From positions 3,391,501-3,455,500 of the forward strand of contig NC_011566.1 of assembly GCF_000014885.1 (NCBI RefSeq): 64,000 bases of DNA. Direction: 5' to 3'. Numbering within the stretch: the stretch's first letter is position 1; each line of letters starts with the position of its first letter. Positions 15,598-25,151 of the stretch are shown here, in pieces. Below the pieces are notes generated by a model. That model searched no databases and was not told the origin of the DNA. It was given only the letters and a program-made list of their open reading frames with translations. Made by a program: the position numbers and the translations under genes. Source of the stretch: Shewanella piezotolerans WP3. GTDB lineage: Bacteria; Pseudomonadota; Gammaproteobacteria; Enterobacterales; Shewanellaceae.

Positions 15598-17226
15598 ATG
15601 AAACAGCAGCTCAAGCGTATAGGTCTAGTAACCTGTCTATCTGCGATAAACATGCTACTTGTTGCCTGTGGTCCGCAAAAGATCCCCACAGGCCTTGTCT
15701 ACTGCTCCGAAGGCAATCCAGAAAGCTTTAACCCACAAACCGTGACATCGGGAACGACTATCGATGCCACCTCGCAACAGTTATATGACACACTCGTTGA
15801 TTACGACCCGGCGACTAGCTCAATTATTCCTGCTCTTGCCACCTCTTGGTATAGCAGTGATGATGGCCTGAGTTATCGTTTTAAACTGCGAAACGGCGTT
15901 CAATTTCACCAAACTGATTACTTTACACCAACCCGTCATTTCAATGCCGATGATGTGTTATTCTCATTTAATCGCATTATTGATAGTGAAAACCCCTATC
16001 ACGAGGTTGCCGCTAATGGTTACCCGTTTTTCCAAAGCATCGGGCTTAGCCAAACAATCAGTTACATAGAGAAGGTCGCCGATAATGAAGTCATATTTCA
16101 TTTACGCCACAGTGATGCTTCTTTTCTATCAAACCTTGCGACTGGCTTTTCGATTATTTTATCAAAAGAGTATGCTGATAATTTACTCGCTGATGACAAA
16201 GCTGAAGATCTCGATAGGCACCCAATAGGCACAGGGCCTTTTAAGCTAACCAAATACGTCAAAAACGAATATATTCGCTATCATCGAAATGAGCAGTTTT
16301 GGAGAAAACTCCCTCAATTTGAACACTTAGTTTTTGATATCACACCGAGAAGCACGGCTCGACTCACCAAACTCATCACCGGTGATTGTAATGTGTCAGC
16401 GCTGCCTAAAGCGGGTGAACTGCCAGTAATTAAACAACACCCGCATTTAGAGCTAGATACCAAGCTCGGATATAACGTTGCATTTTGGGCTTTCAACACC
16501 CAAAAAGAACCATTTAATGATGTTAGGGTCAGGCAAGCGCTCGCATATGCAGTAGATACACAGAATATTTTAAGGGCCGTATATCAAGAGACAGCGATTG
16601 AAGCAACGGGTATGCTGCCCCCGCAGTCATGGGCATACAGCTACAATAAAAGTCGCTATGATTATAACCCACAAAAAGCTAAAGCTCTGCTCAAGCAAGC
16701 AGGTATAGATAAGTTAAGTATTGATGTTTGGGCGATGCCGGTTGCCAGGATCTACAACCCAAATGCATTAAAAACAGCTGAATTGATTCAGGCCGACTTG
16801 GCAAACATTGGAGTTACAGTCAACATTGTGACTTATGACTGGAGTGTTTTTAACCAAAAACTCAGCCGTAGAGACTATGATTCAGTGCTCATAGGCTGGA
16901 ATGCTGATAATAGCGATCCAGATAATTTTTTCTCTCCGATGTTAAGTTGCGATGCACAGCGTTCTTCCAGCAACAGAGCCCAATGGTGTAACGCGAAGAT
17001 GGATGATATTTTAGCTAAGGCCAAGGCTACTACCGTAACATCTGAACGAAAGGCACTTTATCAACAAGCTGAAAAGCTCTTTCGTGAGCAGTTACCTATG
17101 CTACCTTTTGCTCATGCGACTCAATTAACAATTAAACAGAGAAACATCAAACAAACCCAACTCACGCCATTTGGTGGGATTTCATTTGAGAACACCATGA
17201 AAATAGTCCCAAAGGATAAACACTAA
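15598..17226 (+). CDS. sapA: SapA, periplasmic peptide-binding lipoprotein
   Basis: The 542-residue solute-binding protein belongs to the DppA/OppA/SapA family (SBP_bac_5). Residues 1-24 form a lipoprotein signal with lipobox LLVAC. YCSEGNPESFNPQ and the HPIGTGPFKLTKYVKNEYIRY motif are characteristic. SapA is the receptor for peptides, including antimicrobial peptides, feeding the SapBCDF importer; heme and putrescine roles are reported in other bacteria. The stop codon overlaps the sapB start by one base. Being lipidated differs from the soluble E. coli protein. It starts 66 bases after the pspF stop with no terminator between, so read-through from pspF is possible. Confidence 0.88.
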   Translation: MKQQLKRIGLVTCLSAINMLLVACGPQKIPTGLVYCSEGNPESFNPQTVTSGTTIDATSQQLYDTLVDYDPATSSIIPALATSWYSSDDGLSYRFKLRNGVQFHQTDYFTPTRHFNADDVLFSFNRIIDSENPYHEVAANGYPFFQSIGLSQTISYIEKVADNEVIFHLRHSDASFLSNLATGFSIILSKEYADNLLADDKAEDLDRHPIGTGPFKLTKYVKNEYIRYHRNEQFWRKLPQFEHLVFDITPRSTARLTKLITGDCNVSALPKAGELPVIKQHPHLELDTKLGYNVAFWAFNTQKEPFNDVRVRQALAYAVDTQNILRAVYQETAIEATGMLPPQSWAYSYNKSRYDYNPQKAKALLKQAGIDKLSIDVWAMPVARIYNPNALKTAELIQADLANIGVTVNIVTYDWSVFNQKLSRRDYDSVLIGWNADNSDPDNFFSPMLSCDAQRSSSNRAQWCNAKMDDILAKAKATTVTSERKALYQQAEKLFREQLPMLPFAHATQLTIKQRNIKQTQLTPFGGISFENTMKIVPKDKH

Positions 17227-18257
17227 TGGGCCGTTATCTACTAAGAAGGCTTAACTTATTTCTCGCTACATCTTTGGTATTAATTGCCGTGTTGTTTATC
17301 ACGACTAGTTATTTTCCAGTAGATAAGCTGTACGCGCTAACAGGGATAGAATCACCAACCTTGCAGCAGCAAGCATTAAGCCGCGATGAATTTAAACTCG
17401 ACAGTAATGGCTTCAATCAGTTCCTGGCCTATACCGAGCAGCGACTGAGCGGTAATCTTGGCCTATCCGTTACCTCACATAAACCCGTTATTGACGAATT
17501 AGCTCAAGTGTTACCCGCATCCTTTGAGCTCGCTATTGTTGCTGGATTATTAGCGGTACTTCTCGGTGTGCCACTTGGGGTCTTAGCATCACTAAGTAAA
17601 AATAAAATTACTCAACACAGTATTATGGCAATAACCCTAACAGGTTATTCTATCCCAGTGTTTTGGTTAGGGCTTACCTTGTCCCTTTGGTTTGGTGTAG
17701 AACTCGGCTGGTTGCCGATCTCTGGACGTATAAATTTATTATATGAGATAGAGCCCATAACTGGTTTTATGTTAATAGATACACTGTTATCGAATTCTAT
17801 TTATCGCATGTCTGCGTTCATAGATGCGCTGCTACATATTGTACTGCCAGCAATCACACTTGCAGTATTACCCTTTACTGTAGTTGTTAGAATCACTCGT
17901 GCAGCAATGCTCCATATTATGAATGAGCCCTATATACGAGCAGCTGAAGCTCGTGGCCTACATACTGGAACCATAGTATTTCGTCATGCACTTCCAAACG
18001 CATTAATCCCTGTTCTTAAAAATATGGGGCTTATGCTCGGCACCTTTGCCAGTTACGCAATGATTGTAGAGGTTATTTTTTCATGGCCTGGAGTTGGTAG
18101 TTGGCTGGTATCAGGGATTTACCAACGGGATTATACGGTGATCCAAGGCGGTGTTTTGGGTGTGGCATTGATTATTATCTTTTTCAGTATCCTAATAGAG
18201 GTACTCCATAACGCCATTAACCCTATCAGCAGGAAAGAAATTTATGCCGCGAATTAG
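17226..18257 (+). CDS. sapB: SapB, ABC peptide transporter permease
   Basis: The 343-residue permease is of the DppB/OppB type. It has an N-terminal TM, a periplasmic domain of about 70 residues, and five further membrane segments. The cytoplasmic EAA loop is recognisable around IRAAEARGLHTGTIVFRHALPNALIPVL. It translocates the peptide captured by SapA, together with SapC. It overlaps sapA by one base and sapC by 14 bases, implying translational coupling. Length is slightly above the E. coli SapB norm (321). Confidence 0.9.
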   Translation: MGRYLLRRLNLFLATSLVLIAVLFITTSYFPVDKLYALTGIESPTLQQQALSRDEFKLDSNGFNQFLAYTEQRLSGNLGLSVTSHKPVIDELAQVLPASFELAIVAGLLAVLLGVPLGVLASLSKNKITQHSIMAITLTGYSIPVFWLGLTLSLWFGVELGWLPISGRINLLYEIEPITGFMLIDTLLSNSIYRMSAFIDALLHIVLPAITLAVLPFTVVVRITRAAMLHIMNEPYIRAAEARGLHTGTIVFRHALPNALIPVLKNMGLMLGTFASYAMIVEVIFSWPGVGSWLVSGIYQRDYTVIQGGVLGVALIIIFFSILIEVLHNAINPISRKEIYAAN

Positions 18258-19134
18258 CATATACCAGGAAGATGATATCCCATCTCCTATGCGTAAGCTC
18301 TGGCAAGCCTTTGCTGATAACCCATTTGCACTTATGGGCTTATGGGCTGTGACTTGTTTATTGTTTTTAGCAATATTCGGCCCTTGGATAGCACCATTTT
18401 CACCTGAACAACAAGATCCATTAGCTCTGCTGCTGCCACCATCATGGGATGCAAGTGGAACCGTTGAGCATTTTCTCGGAACGGATGATCTGGGTCGAGA
18501 TATTTTTAGCCGACTACTTCATGGCGCACACTTAACATTTGGGATGGCGCTAGCAATCGTTATGGCTTCTCTCGCAGTAGGATTCGTGATTGGCTCGATA
18601 TCAGGCATGATGAAGGGGCTTAAGTCATCAATATTAAGCCACCTGCTAGATGCTTTATTATCAATCCCGTCGCTGTTAATGGCTATTTTAGTGGTCGCCG
18701 TTATGGGGCCAGGCCTAAGTAACGTCTTTTGGGCTGTTGGGATAGCATTAACGCCACAATTTGTTCGGGCAATTCACCAGGCTGTGCATGAAGAGCTGCA
18801 AAAAGACTATGTTACCGCTGCTAAACTTGATGGTGCAAACTCCATACAAATATTTTGGTATGTAATTATGCCAAATGTTTGGGAAACTCTTATTATTCAA
18901 ACTACTTTAGCTATTTCTGCCGCTATTTTGGATATTGCAGCGCTCGGGTTTCTCAATCTAGGCGCCCAGGCGCCGAGCCCAGAATGGGGCGCTATGGTGT
19001 CCCAGGGGCTCGATAATCTGCTGACAGCGCCATGGACAGTGACAATTCCAGGCGTTGCTATCTTATGTAGCGTACTGGCCATTAACCTAGTAGGTGATGG
19101 ATTAAGATCGGCATTATCGCCGATAAGAAATTAA
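18244..19134 (+). CDS. sapC: SapC, ABC peptide transporter permease
   Basis: The 296-residue permease is of the DppC/OppC type. An N-terminal OppC-N segment (about 20-45) is followed by FLGTDDLGRDIFSRLLHGAHLTF, a hallmark of the family, and five more membrane segments. The EAA loop is DYVTAAKLDGANSIQIFWYVIMP. It pairs with SapB as a heterodimeric channel. It overlaps sapB and is 4 bases from sapD. Confidence 0.9.
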   Translation: MPRISIYQEDDIPSPMRKLWQAFADNPFALMGLWAVTCLLFLAIFGPWIAPFSPEQQDPLALLLPPSWDASGTVEHFLGTDDLGRDIFSRLLHGAHLTFGMALAIVMASLAVGFVIGSISGMMKGLKSSILSHLLDALLSIPSLLMAILVVAVMGPGLSNVFWAVGIALTPQFVRAIHQAVHEELQKDYVTAAKLDGANSIQIFWYVIMPNVWETLIIQTTLAISAAILDIAALGFLNLGAQAPSPEWGAMVSQGLDNLLTAPWTVTIPGVAILCSVLAINLVGDGLRSALSPIRN

Positions 19135-19138
19135 TAAT

Positions 19139-20146
19139 ATGCCTCTTCTCGACATTAGAAACCTCACCATTGAACTAGATACTCCCCATGGGCGCGTCAA
19201 GGCTTTAGAACGAGTGTCTTTAACCATTAACCCTGGTGAGCTACATGGTTTGGTTGGAGAGTCTGGCTCTGGACGGAGCTTATTGGCTAGAGCGATATTA
19301 GGCGTACCGGGTCATAATTGGACCATTACCGCTGATCGTATGATGTGGGATGGACAGAACTTAATGGAGATGTCCACCAAGCAACGACGCAACCTTATGG
19401 GCAGTGAGATTGCAATGATCTTTCAGGACCCAACCAGTAGTTTAGACCCCGCCATTTCTGTAGGCAGCCAAATTATTGAAGCTATGCCCATCGATAAAAG
19501 TTTACCATTTTGGAAACGCGGCAAGGTTCGTAAAAAAAATGCTGAAAAGTGGCTCCATAAGGTAGGGATTAAAAACACTGATAAAGTCATGGAAAGTTAT
19601 GCTTGGGAACTCTCAGAAGGAGAGTGCCAAAAAGTAATGATCGCAATGGCTGTTGCTAACCAGCCACGATTACTGATAGCTGATGAACCAACCGACTCAA
19701 TGGAGCTCAGTACCCAGGCGCAAATTTTTCGGTTATTGAGCAAGCTCAACCAGCTGCAAAATGTATCCATTTTATTGATAAGCCATGAGTTAGAAACCTT
19801 ATCAGGCTGGTGCGATCAATTAACGGTACTGTATTGTGGTCAAGTGATGGAATCGGGTCCAACATCTGAATTAATTGCACAGCCATTTCATCCTTACACT
19901 AAAGCGCTTGTGGAGAATGCACCGGATTATTCTGGAGAGTTACCCCATAAATCTATGATGCAAACATTGCCAGGCTCTGCACCCGCTTTGCAGCACTTAC
20001 CGATTGGTTGCCGTTTAGGTCCTCGCTGCCCTCAAGCGCAGAAAAAGTGTGTTGGCCAACCTAGCCTATGTCATAAAAAAGATCGCTATTTCGCCTGCCA
20101 TTTCCCATACCATAATGAGTCTTGTAATGACGACACCTCTTCTTAA
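19139..20146 (+). CDS. sapD: SapD, ABC transporter ATPase with atypical Walker A
   Basis: The 335-residue ATPase is of the DppD/OppD type with the C-terminal oligopeptide-transport extension (GCRLGPRCPQAQKKC, a Cys cluster that may bind Fe-S or metal). The Walker A is GESGSGRS at about 40-47, so the invariant Lys is Arg46 (codon CGG). The signature is LSEGECQ rather than LSGGQ, as also found in E. coli SapD. Walker B RLLIADEPTD is intact. With SapF it would energise the importer, but the Arg suggests weak or asymmetric ATP hydrolysis, with SapF as the competent site. It overlaps sapF. Confidence 0.9.
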   Translation: MPLLDIRNLTIELDTPHGRVKALERVSLTINPGELHGLVGESGSGRSLLARAILGVPGHNWTITADRMMWDGQNLMEMSTKQRRNLMGSEIAMIFQDPTSSLDPAISVGSQIIEAMPIDKSLPFWKRGKVRKKNAEKWLHKVGIKNTDKVMESYAWELSEGECQKVMIAMAVANQPRLLIADEPTDSMELSTQAQIFRLLSKLNQLQNVSILLISHELETLSGWCDQLTVLYCGQVMESGPTSELIAQPFHPYTKALVENAPDYSGELPHKSMMQTLPGSAPALQHLPIGCRLGPRCPQAQKKCVGQPSLCHKKDRYFACHFPYHNESCNDDTSS

Positions 20147-20912
20147 AGTCACTAACCTGAGCAAAAGTTATTATGCCGGTTATAAGCGTTTCAAGCGTCA
20201 ATATAACCAGGCGCTATCTCCGGTATCGTTTGAACTTAACACTGGTGAAACACTCGCCATTGTGGGAGAAGCAGGCTCAGGGAAAAGCACCATTGCACGG
20301 ATCCTAGTTGGTGCCGAAGTTAGAAGTAGCGGTGAAATATACTTTGAAGGCGAGTCGCTAGATAAGCATAATTTAAAGCAACGCTGTCGCATGATTAGGA
20401 TGATTTTCCAAGATCCAAATACCTCTTTAAATCCAAGGTTAACAATTGGTGATTTGCTTGATGAGCCATTAAAATTTAATACTGACCTTCCCGAGAACGA
20501 ACGACGTGCCATAGTGGTCGATAAACTTCGAAAGGTAGGCTTACTCTCAGAGCATGTCGATTTCTATCCGCATATGATTTCCGAGGGCCAAAAGCAACGG
20601 GTTGCGGTCGCACGCGCTTTAATGCTCGATCCAAAAATCATTATTGCTGATGAAGCACTCACAGCACTAGATCTGTCAGTCCGTGCACAGATATTGAATC
20701 TGCTACTAGAACTTCAGAAAGAGATGGGACTTTCCTATATTTTTGTCTCCCACAATATGAACATTATTCGCCATGTCAGTGACAAAATTATGGTATTAAA
20801 AAAAGGCGAACTCATTGAGAAAGCTACCACTGAGCAGCTATTTAATGCACCGCAACACGAATACACTCAGCGGTTAATTCAGGAGCAAAGCCTATTTACC
20901 CGTAAGAAGTAA
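20127..20912 (+). CDS. sapF: SapF, ABC transporter ATPase
   Basis: The 261-residue product is read from the ATG at 20127 (MTTPLLKVTNLSK), which aligns with E. coli SapF. In-frame ATGs at 20115 and 20049 lie further into sapD. Walker A GEAGSGKST is canonical, the signature is ISEGQKQRV, and Walker B is KIIIADEAL. It forms the second nucleotide-binding subunit with SapD. It overlaps sapD by 20 bases and is the last gene of sapABCDF. No obvious terminator follows within 100 bases. Confidence 0.9.
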   Translation: MTTPLLKVTNLSKSYYAGYKRFKRQYNQALSPVSFELNTGETLAIVGEAGSGKSTIARILVGAEVRSSGEIYFEGESLDKHNLKQRCRMIRMIFQDPNTSLNPRLTIGDLLDEPLKFNTDLPENERRAIVVDKLRKVGLLSEHVDFYPHMISEGQKQRVAVARALMLDPKIIIADEALTALDLSVRAQILNLLLELQKEMGLSYIFVSHNMNIIRHVSDKIMVLKKGELIEKATTEQLFNAPQHEYTQRLIQEQSLFTRKK

Positions 20913-21162
20913 TACCGGCAGATTAAAGCGCTGCAGATAGCGTCCATACAGTACGTGATGACACGTCAAATACGACTTCATACACTTAGCTGATATCCAC
21001 AGATGCTTTCAGAGCTTAGCACCCGCGGTGCATTCACCTATTTGATGCGATGCGTATAACTGCTCCAACCACTGATAAAATCACACAAATTAACGAAAAT
21101 TAAGTGTCATTTGGTGTGGGTTTATTTATCCTAGATACAATTTTTTCAGAGAAATAGAAAAT

Positions 21163-22365
21163 ATGATTATCAAACCTAGAATCCGTGGCTTTATTTGTAC
21201 AACAACTCACCCTGTTGGTTGTGAAGCCAACGTACTTGAACAGATCAACATTACCAAAGCTAAAGGCAAAATTGCTAATGGCCCAAAAAAGGTATTAGTA
21301 GTCGGTTCTTCAAGTGGTTACGGTCTTTCTTCGCGGATCACTGCAGCATTCGGTAGTGACGCAGCCACCTTAGGTGTATTTTTTGAAAAACCAAGCTCAG
21401 AGACAAAACCAGGAACCGCTGGTTGGTATAACTCTGCAGCATTCGACAAGTTTGCTAAAGCTGAGGGCCTATACTCAAAGAGTATTAACTGTGATGCCTT
21501 TAGCCATGAAGCTAAACAAAAAGCCATTGAACTGATTAAAGAAGACTTAGGCCAAGTCGATATGGTTGTTTACTCGCTAGCATCTCCTGTACGAAAACTT
21601 CCTGATAGCGGCGAACTTATCCGCTCATCATTAAAGCCTATTGGTGAGCCTTATAAAGCAACGGCGGTAGATACCAACAAAGATATCATTATTGAAGCAA
21701 GCGTAGAGCCTGCTACAGAACAAGAGATTAATGATACCGTTACAGTCATGGGCGGTGAAGATTGGGAACTATGGATGCAAGCACTCGCAGAAGCGGGCGT
21801 ATTGGCTGATGGTTGCAAGACCGTTGCGTATAGCTATATTGGTACCGAACTTACATGGCCAATCTACTGGCACGGCGCACTAGGTAAAGCAAAAATGGAT
21901 CTAGACCGTGCAGCACATGCTTTGGATGATAAACTATCAGCAACTGGCGGCAGTGCAAATGTAGCAGTACTGAAAAGTGTTGTTACCCAAGCAAGTTCAG
22001 CAATTCCAGTAATGCCACTTTATATTGCGATGGTGTTTAAGAAGATGCGTGCAGAAGGCCTTCACGAAGGTTGTATTGAACAGATTAACCGTATGTTCAG
22101 TGAACGCCTCTATAAAGCCGATGGTAGTGCTGCAGAAGTAGATGAGAGCAATCGCCTACGTTTAGATGATTGGGAGCTTCGTGAAGAGATCCAGCAGCAT
22201 TGCCGTGATATGTGGCCGCAAGTGACTTCTGAAAATCTTGCTGAACTAACAGATTACCGTGAATATAAAGAAGAGTTCTTGAAACTGTTCGGCTTCGGTA
22301 TTGAAGGCATCGACTACGAGCAAGATGTAAACCCTAATGTTGAATTTGATGTGGTTTCTATCTAA
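21163..22365 (+). CDS. fabV: FabV, NADH-dependent trans-2-enoyl-ACP/CoA reductase
   Basis: The 400-residue enzyme matches the FabV/TER family. The N-terminus MIIKPRIRGFICTTTHPVGC is diagnostic, and the Rossmann motif GSSSGYGLSSRI binds NADH. The Tyr-x8-Lys catalytic pair is in YWHGALGKAK. It catalyses the last reduction step of fatty-acid elongation in the cytosol. It replaces or supplements FabI and is typically insensitive to triclosan. It is monocistronic with its own terminator. No FabR/FadR site is evident in the 250-base upstream gap. Confidence 0.95.
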   Translation: MIIKPRIRGFICTTTHPVGCEANVLEQINITKAKGKIANGPKKVLVVGSSSGYGLSSRITAAFGSDAATLGVFFEKPSSETKPGTAGWYNSAAFDKFAKAEGLYSKSINCDAFSHEAKQKAIELIKEDLGQVDMVVYSLASPVRKLPDSGELIRSSLKPIGEPYKATAVDTNKDIIIEASVEPATEQEINDTVTVMGGEDWELWMQALAEAGVLADGCKTVAYSYIGTELTWPIYWHGALGKAKMDLDRAAHALDDKLSATGGSANVAVLKSVVTQASSAIPVMPLYIAMVFKKMRAEGLHEGCIEQINRMFSERLYKADGSAAEVDESNRLRLDDWELREEIQQHCRDMWPQVTSENLAELTDYREYKEEFLKLFGFGIEGIDYEQDVNPNVEFDVVSI

Positions 22366-22393
22366 AGCTAGATTCGTCATATAACACTGTCTA

Positions 22394-22421
22394 AACGTCG
22401 CTAAATGCGGCGTTTTTTTTT
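22394..22421 (+). terminator. Rho-independent terminator of fabV
   Basis: The stem AACGTCGC / GCGGCGTT (one G-T pair) with a five-base loop is followed by an eight-to-ten-base T run. It begins 28 bases after the fabV stop. Confidence 0.8.
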
Positions 22422-23030
22422 GCTTCAAATAGACAATGTTCCCTTGCCCAACAAACTTTTATCAGATCTGAGTAAACTTTGGGAGAACATTTGCAGCATT
22501 GCTCATACAACAAAGCTAACAACTACCTATAATAGCAATCAGTATAAGAAGTTGAGCTACTCAGCGAGTTTTAGCTGACCTGATGCTGCATTAATGAACT
22601 TTAACTATGCTCTTCATTCATTGTTAACCACATGGCCAAGCATGTTCCGCACATGCTCAAGGCATTCCCTCTACCCTTGGAGGTCAGCGGTGGCGAATGT
22701 TATTAATGCGCGACTATATGGATATAGGAGGTAGCGTAACGCAGGAGCAGTTACCGAGGATAATTTAATGACCCTACCCCAAATGCGCAATAATCTCGCA
22801 AAGCGATCAAATCTTTATGCTGATTGGTATAAAGCACAGTAATAAGCCATCATTGATTACTCTGCCGAAAAGCAACCCGAGTGTATTCTTTCCATTATAA
22901 GTTGCTCTACAGCCCCTATATACGCTCTCCTAGCGCTAAGAATTAATACAGATTAACACCACAGAAGCACGCCTCCTTGCTAACTGTCGTTAAACCAATA
23001 AAAGCGCTAAACGGGTCAAAATTCAGACAC
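22422..23030. other. 609-base intergenic stretch without a gene
   Basis: No credible reading frame with a ribosome-binding site is present on either strand. The part around 22660-22790 is richer in G+A and contains GGAGGTCAGCGGTGG, GGATATAGGAGGTAGCG and GCAGGAGCAGTTACCGAGG. These look like fragments of a dispersed intergenic repeat or a decayed gene. Both flanks are terminators of convergent genes. Confidence 0.4.
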
Positions 23031-23055
23031 AAAAAAGCCGGCTATTGCCGGCTTT
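23031..23055 (-). terminator. Rho-independent terminator of ppiD
   Basis: On the minus strand the stem AAAGCCGGC / GCCGGCTTT around a short loop is followed by a TTTTTT run. It is 26 bases after the ppiD stop. The A-run on the other side may let it act in both directions. Confidence 0.85.
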
Positions 23056-23080
23056 AATTATGACTGAAATGACTTATCGC

Positions 23081-24940
23081 TTATTCAACAACAGGGTAAA
23101 GTACTTCGCCCTTAGCTTTTAAGCCTGCGATCACGGCACGGTAGTCGTTTTCTGTGTATTGCGAGTTCAAACGCTGTTTTAATGCATCAATAAGGTTTTC
23201 ATCGACACCTTCAGCTGCGTTGACTTTGTTAAGTACAACAACGGCGTAACCAGTAGCAAGCGCTACGGTATCGACGGTAGCAGTATCTGTAGGTTGAGCC
23301 ATTGCAAATGCTTTGCTAACAACAGCGCCATCAATGTCTTGTTCAAAACGTGCTAACTTGTCTTTAACCAAGTAGCCTGCTGTAGAGCCATCAGCTTTAA
23401 ATGCTGTCATTGCATCTTGAGCTTGTTGGCGTGCGTTTTCATTTGCTTGCTCTTGCTTCAAACGCCCAGCGATACCGTCTCTGACTTCAGCAAGTTCCAT
23501 TGTGCCTGCCGCTTTATGCGAATTAACACGGATAACAACAACGTGGTTTGCTTCAACTTCGAGCACATCACTGTTCATGCCATCAAGCAACACATTTGAT
23601 GAGAACGCTTCTTTTAGAATAGCTGGCTTTGAAAACAGAGCTGGTGCACTATTTCGAGTAAACTCTGGCGTTGTTTTAACTTCGACACCAAGCTCTCTTG
23701 CCGCTTCAGACAAGGTGTCTGGTACTTCATAGCTTGTATCCGCAAGCACTTGCTGTAGCTCGTAGAACTTATCGACTGCTTGTTGCTCTTGCAATTGCGC
23801 AATGATTTTTTCTTTCACGTCAGCAAAAGGCGCTTCTGCACCGGCTTGAATATCTAGCGCTTTAATAATGTGGTAACCAAAGTTGGTTTTAACCACGTTT
23901 GAGTAGCTACCTTTATCTAAGGCAAAAAGTGCTGCATCAAACTCTGGCTCCATAACGCCGGCTTCAAACCAATCAAGTTGTCCGCCCTGCTCGCCGCTAA
24001 ATGTATCTTGAGACTCAGCTTTAGCAAGCGCTGCGAAATCTTCACCATTTTGCAGCTTTTGGTAAATGGCTTCAGCTTTCTCTTCAGCATTATCTTCGTC
24101 TAGACCGATAAGGATATGGGCAGCTAAACGCTTTTCAGGCTGTAAATATTGAACTTTGTTTTCATCATAGTACGTTTTAGCATCAGCTTCAGTCACTGTC
24201 ACATCAGCGGCTAACTGCTTAGCATCAAGTTCAATATAGTTAAGGCTTACTATCTCAGGTCTTACAAATTGACCTAGATTAGAGTTGTAATAAGTCTGGA
24301 TCTGCTCATCAGTCACGCTCGCCGCAGCAAGAAACGGAGTAGAGTCGATAACCAGATAATTAATGTCGCGAGTTTGACCTTGGATATTAGCCAAATATTC
24401 AGCTTCACCTGGTAACACAAATTCTGAACCGACTAGCGTTGCGACTAACTGACGACGTGTCATATCAACACGCATCATGTCTCTGAATGAATTGGCTTGA
24501 TAGCCCAATTGACGCAAAATAGCTTGATAACGATCATTATCAAATCTACCGTCAGTTTGGAATGCAGGTTCCTGCATAATCGCAGTGCGGATCTGTTCAT
24601 CAGATACACGAAGTCCAAGCTCAGCAGCATTTTGATCTAGCAACTTTTCAGCCACAAGACGCTCCAATACACTTTGCTTAACGCTTTGCATATAGTTGTC
24701 ATCGGCAGATAAAGTCGAGAACATGTCACCGAGCTGTTGCTCTAGACGACCACGTTCATTCTCATATGCTTGTTCTAACGCTGAGTTGCTGATCTCTTCA
24801 CCATTTACGGTAGCAGCTGCAACCTCAGTTGAAGAACCTAAATAACTACTCACGCCCGTAAATGCAAATGAAAGTATCACTAAGACTAAAATGCTCTTTG
24901 CAATTACGCCTTGCGACCCTTCACGAATCTTTTCTAACAT
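23081..24940 (-). CDS. ppiD: PpiD, membrane-anchored periplasmic folding chaperone
   Basis: The 619-residue product has a single N-terminal transmembrane anchor (about 16-33: ILVLVILSFAFTGVSSYLG), a SurA_N/PpiD chaperone domain, and a parvulin-like rotamase domain at about 265-360 (AAHILIGLDED, GGQLDWFEAGVMEPEFDAALF, VKTNFGYHIIKALD). PpiD stands at the SecYEG exit and assists newly secreted proteins. The length matches E. coli PpiD (623). It follows hupB on the same strand, the standard gammaproteobacterial order lon-hupB-ppiD. A terminator lies between hupB and ppiD. Confidence 0.93.
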   Translation of the reverse strand: MLEKIREGSQGVIAKSILVLVILSFAFTGVSSYLGSSTEVAAATVNGEEISNSALEQAYENERGRLEQQLGDMFSTLSADDNYMQSVKQSVLERLVAEKLLDQNAAELGLRVSDEQIRTAIMQEPAFQTDGRFDNDRYQAILRQLGYQANSFRDMMRVDMTRRQLVATLVGSEFVLPGEAEYLANIQGQTRDINYLVIDSTPFLAAASVTDEQIQTYYNSNLGQFVRPEIVSLNYIELDAKQLAADVTVTEADAKTYYDENKVQYLQPEKRLAAHILIGLDEDNAEEKAEAIYQKLQNGEDFAALAKAESQDTFSGEQGGQLDWFEAGVMEPEFDAALFALDKGSYSNVVKTNFGYHIIKALDIQAGAEAPFADVKEKIIAQLQEQQAVDKFYELQQVLADTSYEVPDTLSEAARELGVEVKTTPEFTRNSAPALFSKPAILKEAFSSNVLLDGMNSDVLEVEANHVVVIRVNSHKAAGTMELAEVRDGIAGRLKQEQANENARQQAQDAMTAFKADGSTAGYLVKDKLARFEQDIDGAVVSKAFAMAQPTDTATVDTVALATGYAVVVLNKVNAAEGVDENLIDALKQRLNSQYTENDYRAVIAGLKAKGEVLYPVVE

Positions 24941-24971
24941 CAGACTTCTCGCTGGTTGCGATTAATAAAAT

Positions 24972-25015
24972 AAAAAGGCGCATCACTCGTTGGATGCGCC
25001 TTTTTGTAATTTAAT
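24972..25015. terminator. Strong hairpin terminator upstream of ppiD
   Basis: AAAAAGGCGCATC and GATGCGCCTTTTT form a 13-bp stem around an eight-base loop, with A and T runs on each side. It lies between hupB and ppiD, 32 bases before the ppiD start, so it would sit in the ppiD leader if transcription began further upstream. It may work as a partial terminator for hupB. Confidence 0.7.
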
Positions 25016-25090
25016 AGTAAAGAGAACTACGTATCTTTACTGTTTTGACTATCACTAAGTAAATACTTAGCCATTGCCCTTTTATTCGTA

Positions 25091-25113
25091 AAAGCACTAT
25101 TAAATAGTGCTTT
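25091..25113 (-). terminator. Terminator of hupB
   Basis: The 11-bp arms AAAGCACTATT / AATAGTGCTTT with a one-base centre begin about 40 bases after the hupB stop. On the minus strand TTTACG follows. The stem is AT-rich, so it is weaker than the hairpin 75 bases further on. Confidence 0.5.
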
Positions 25114-25151
25114 ATACAATAACCTTACAAAAGCTGCAGTTAACGAATTTC

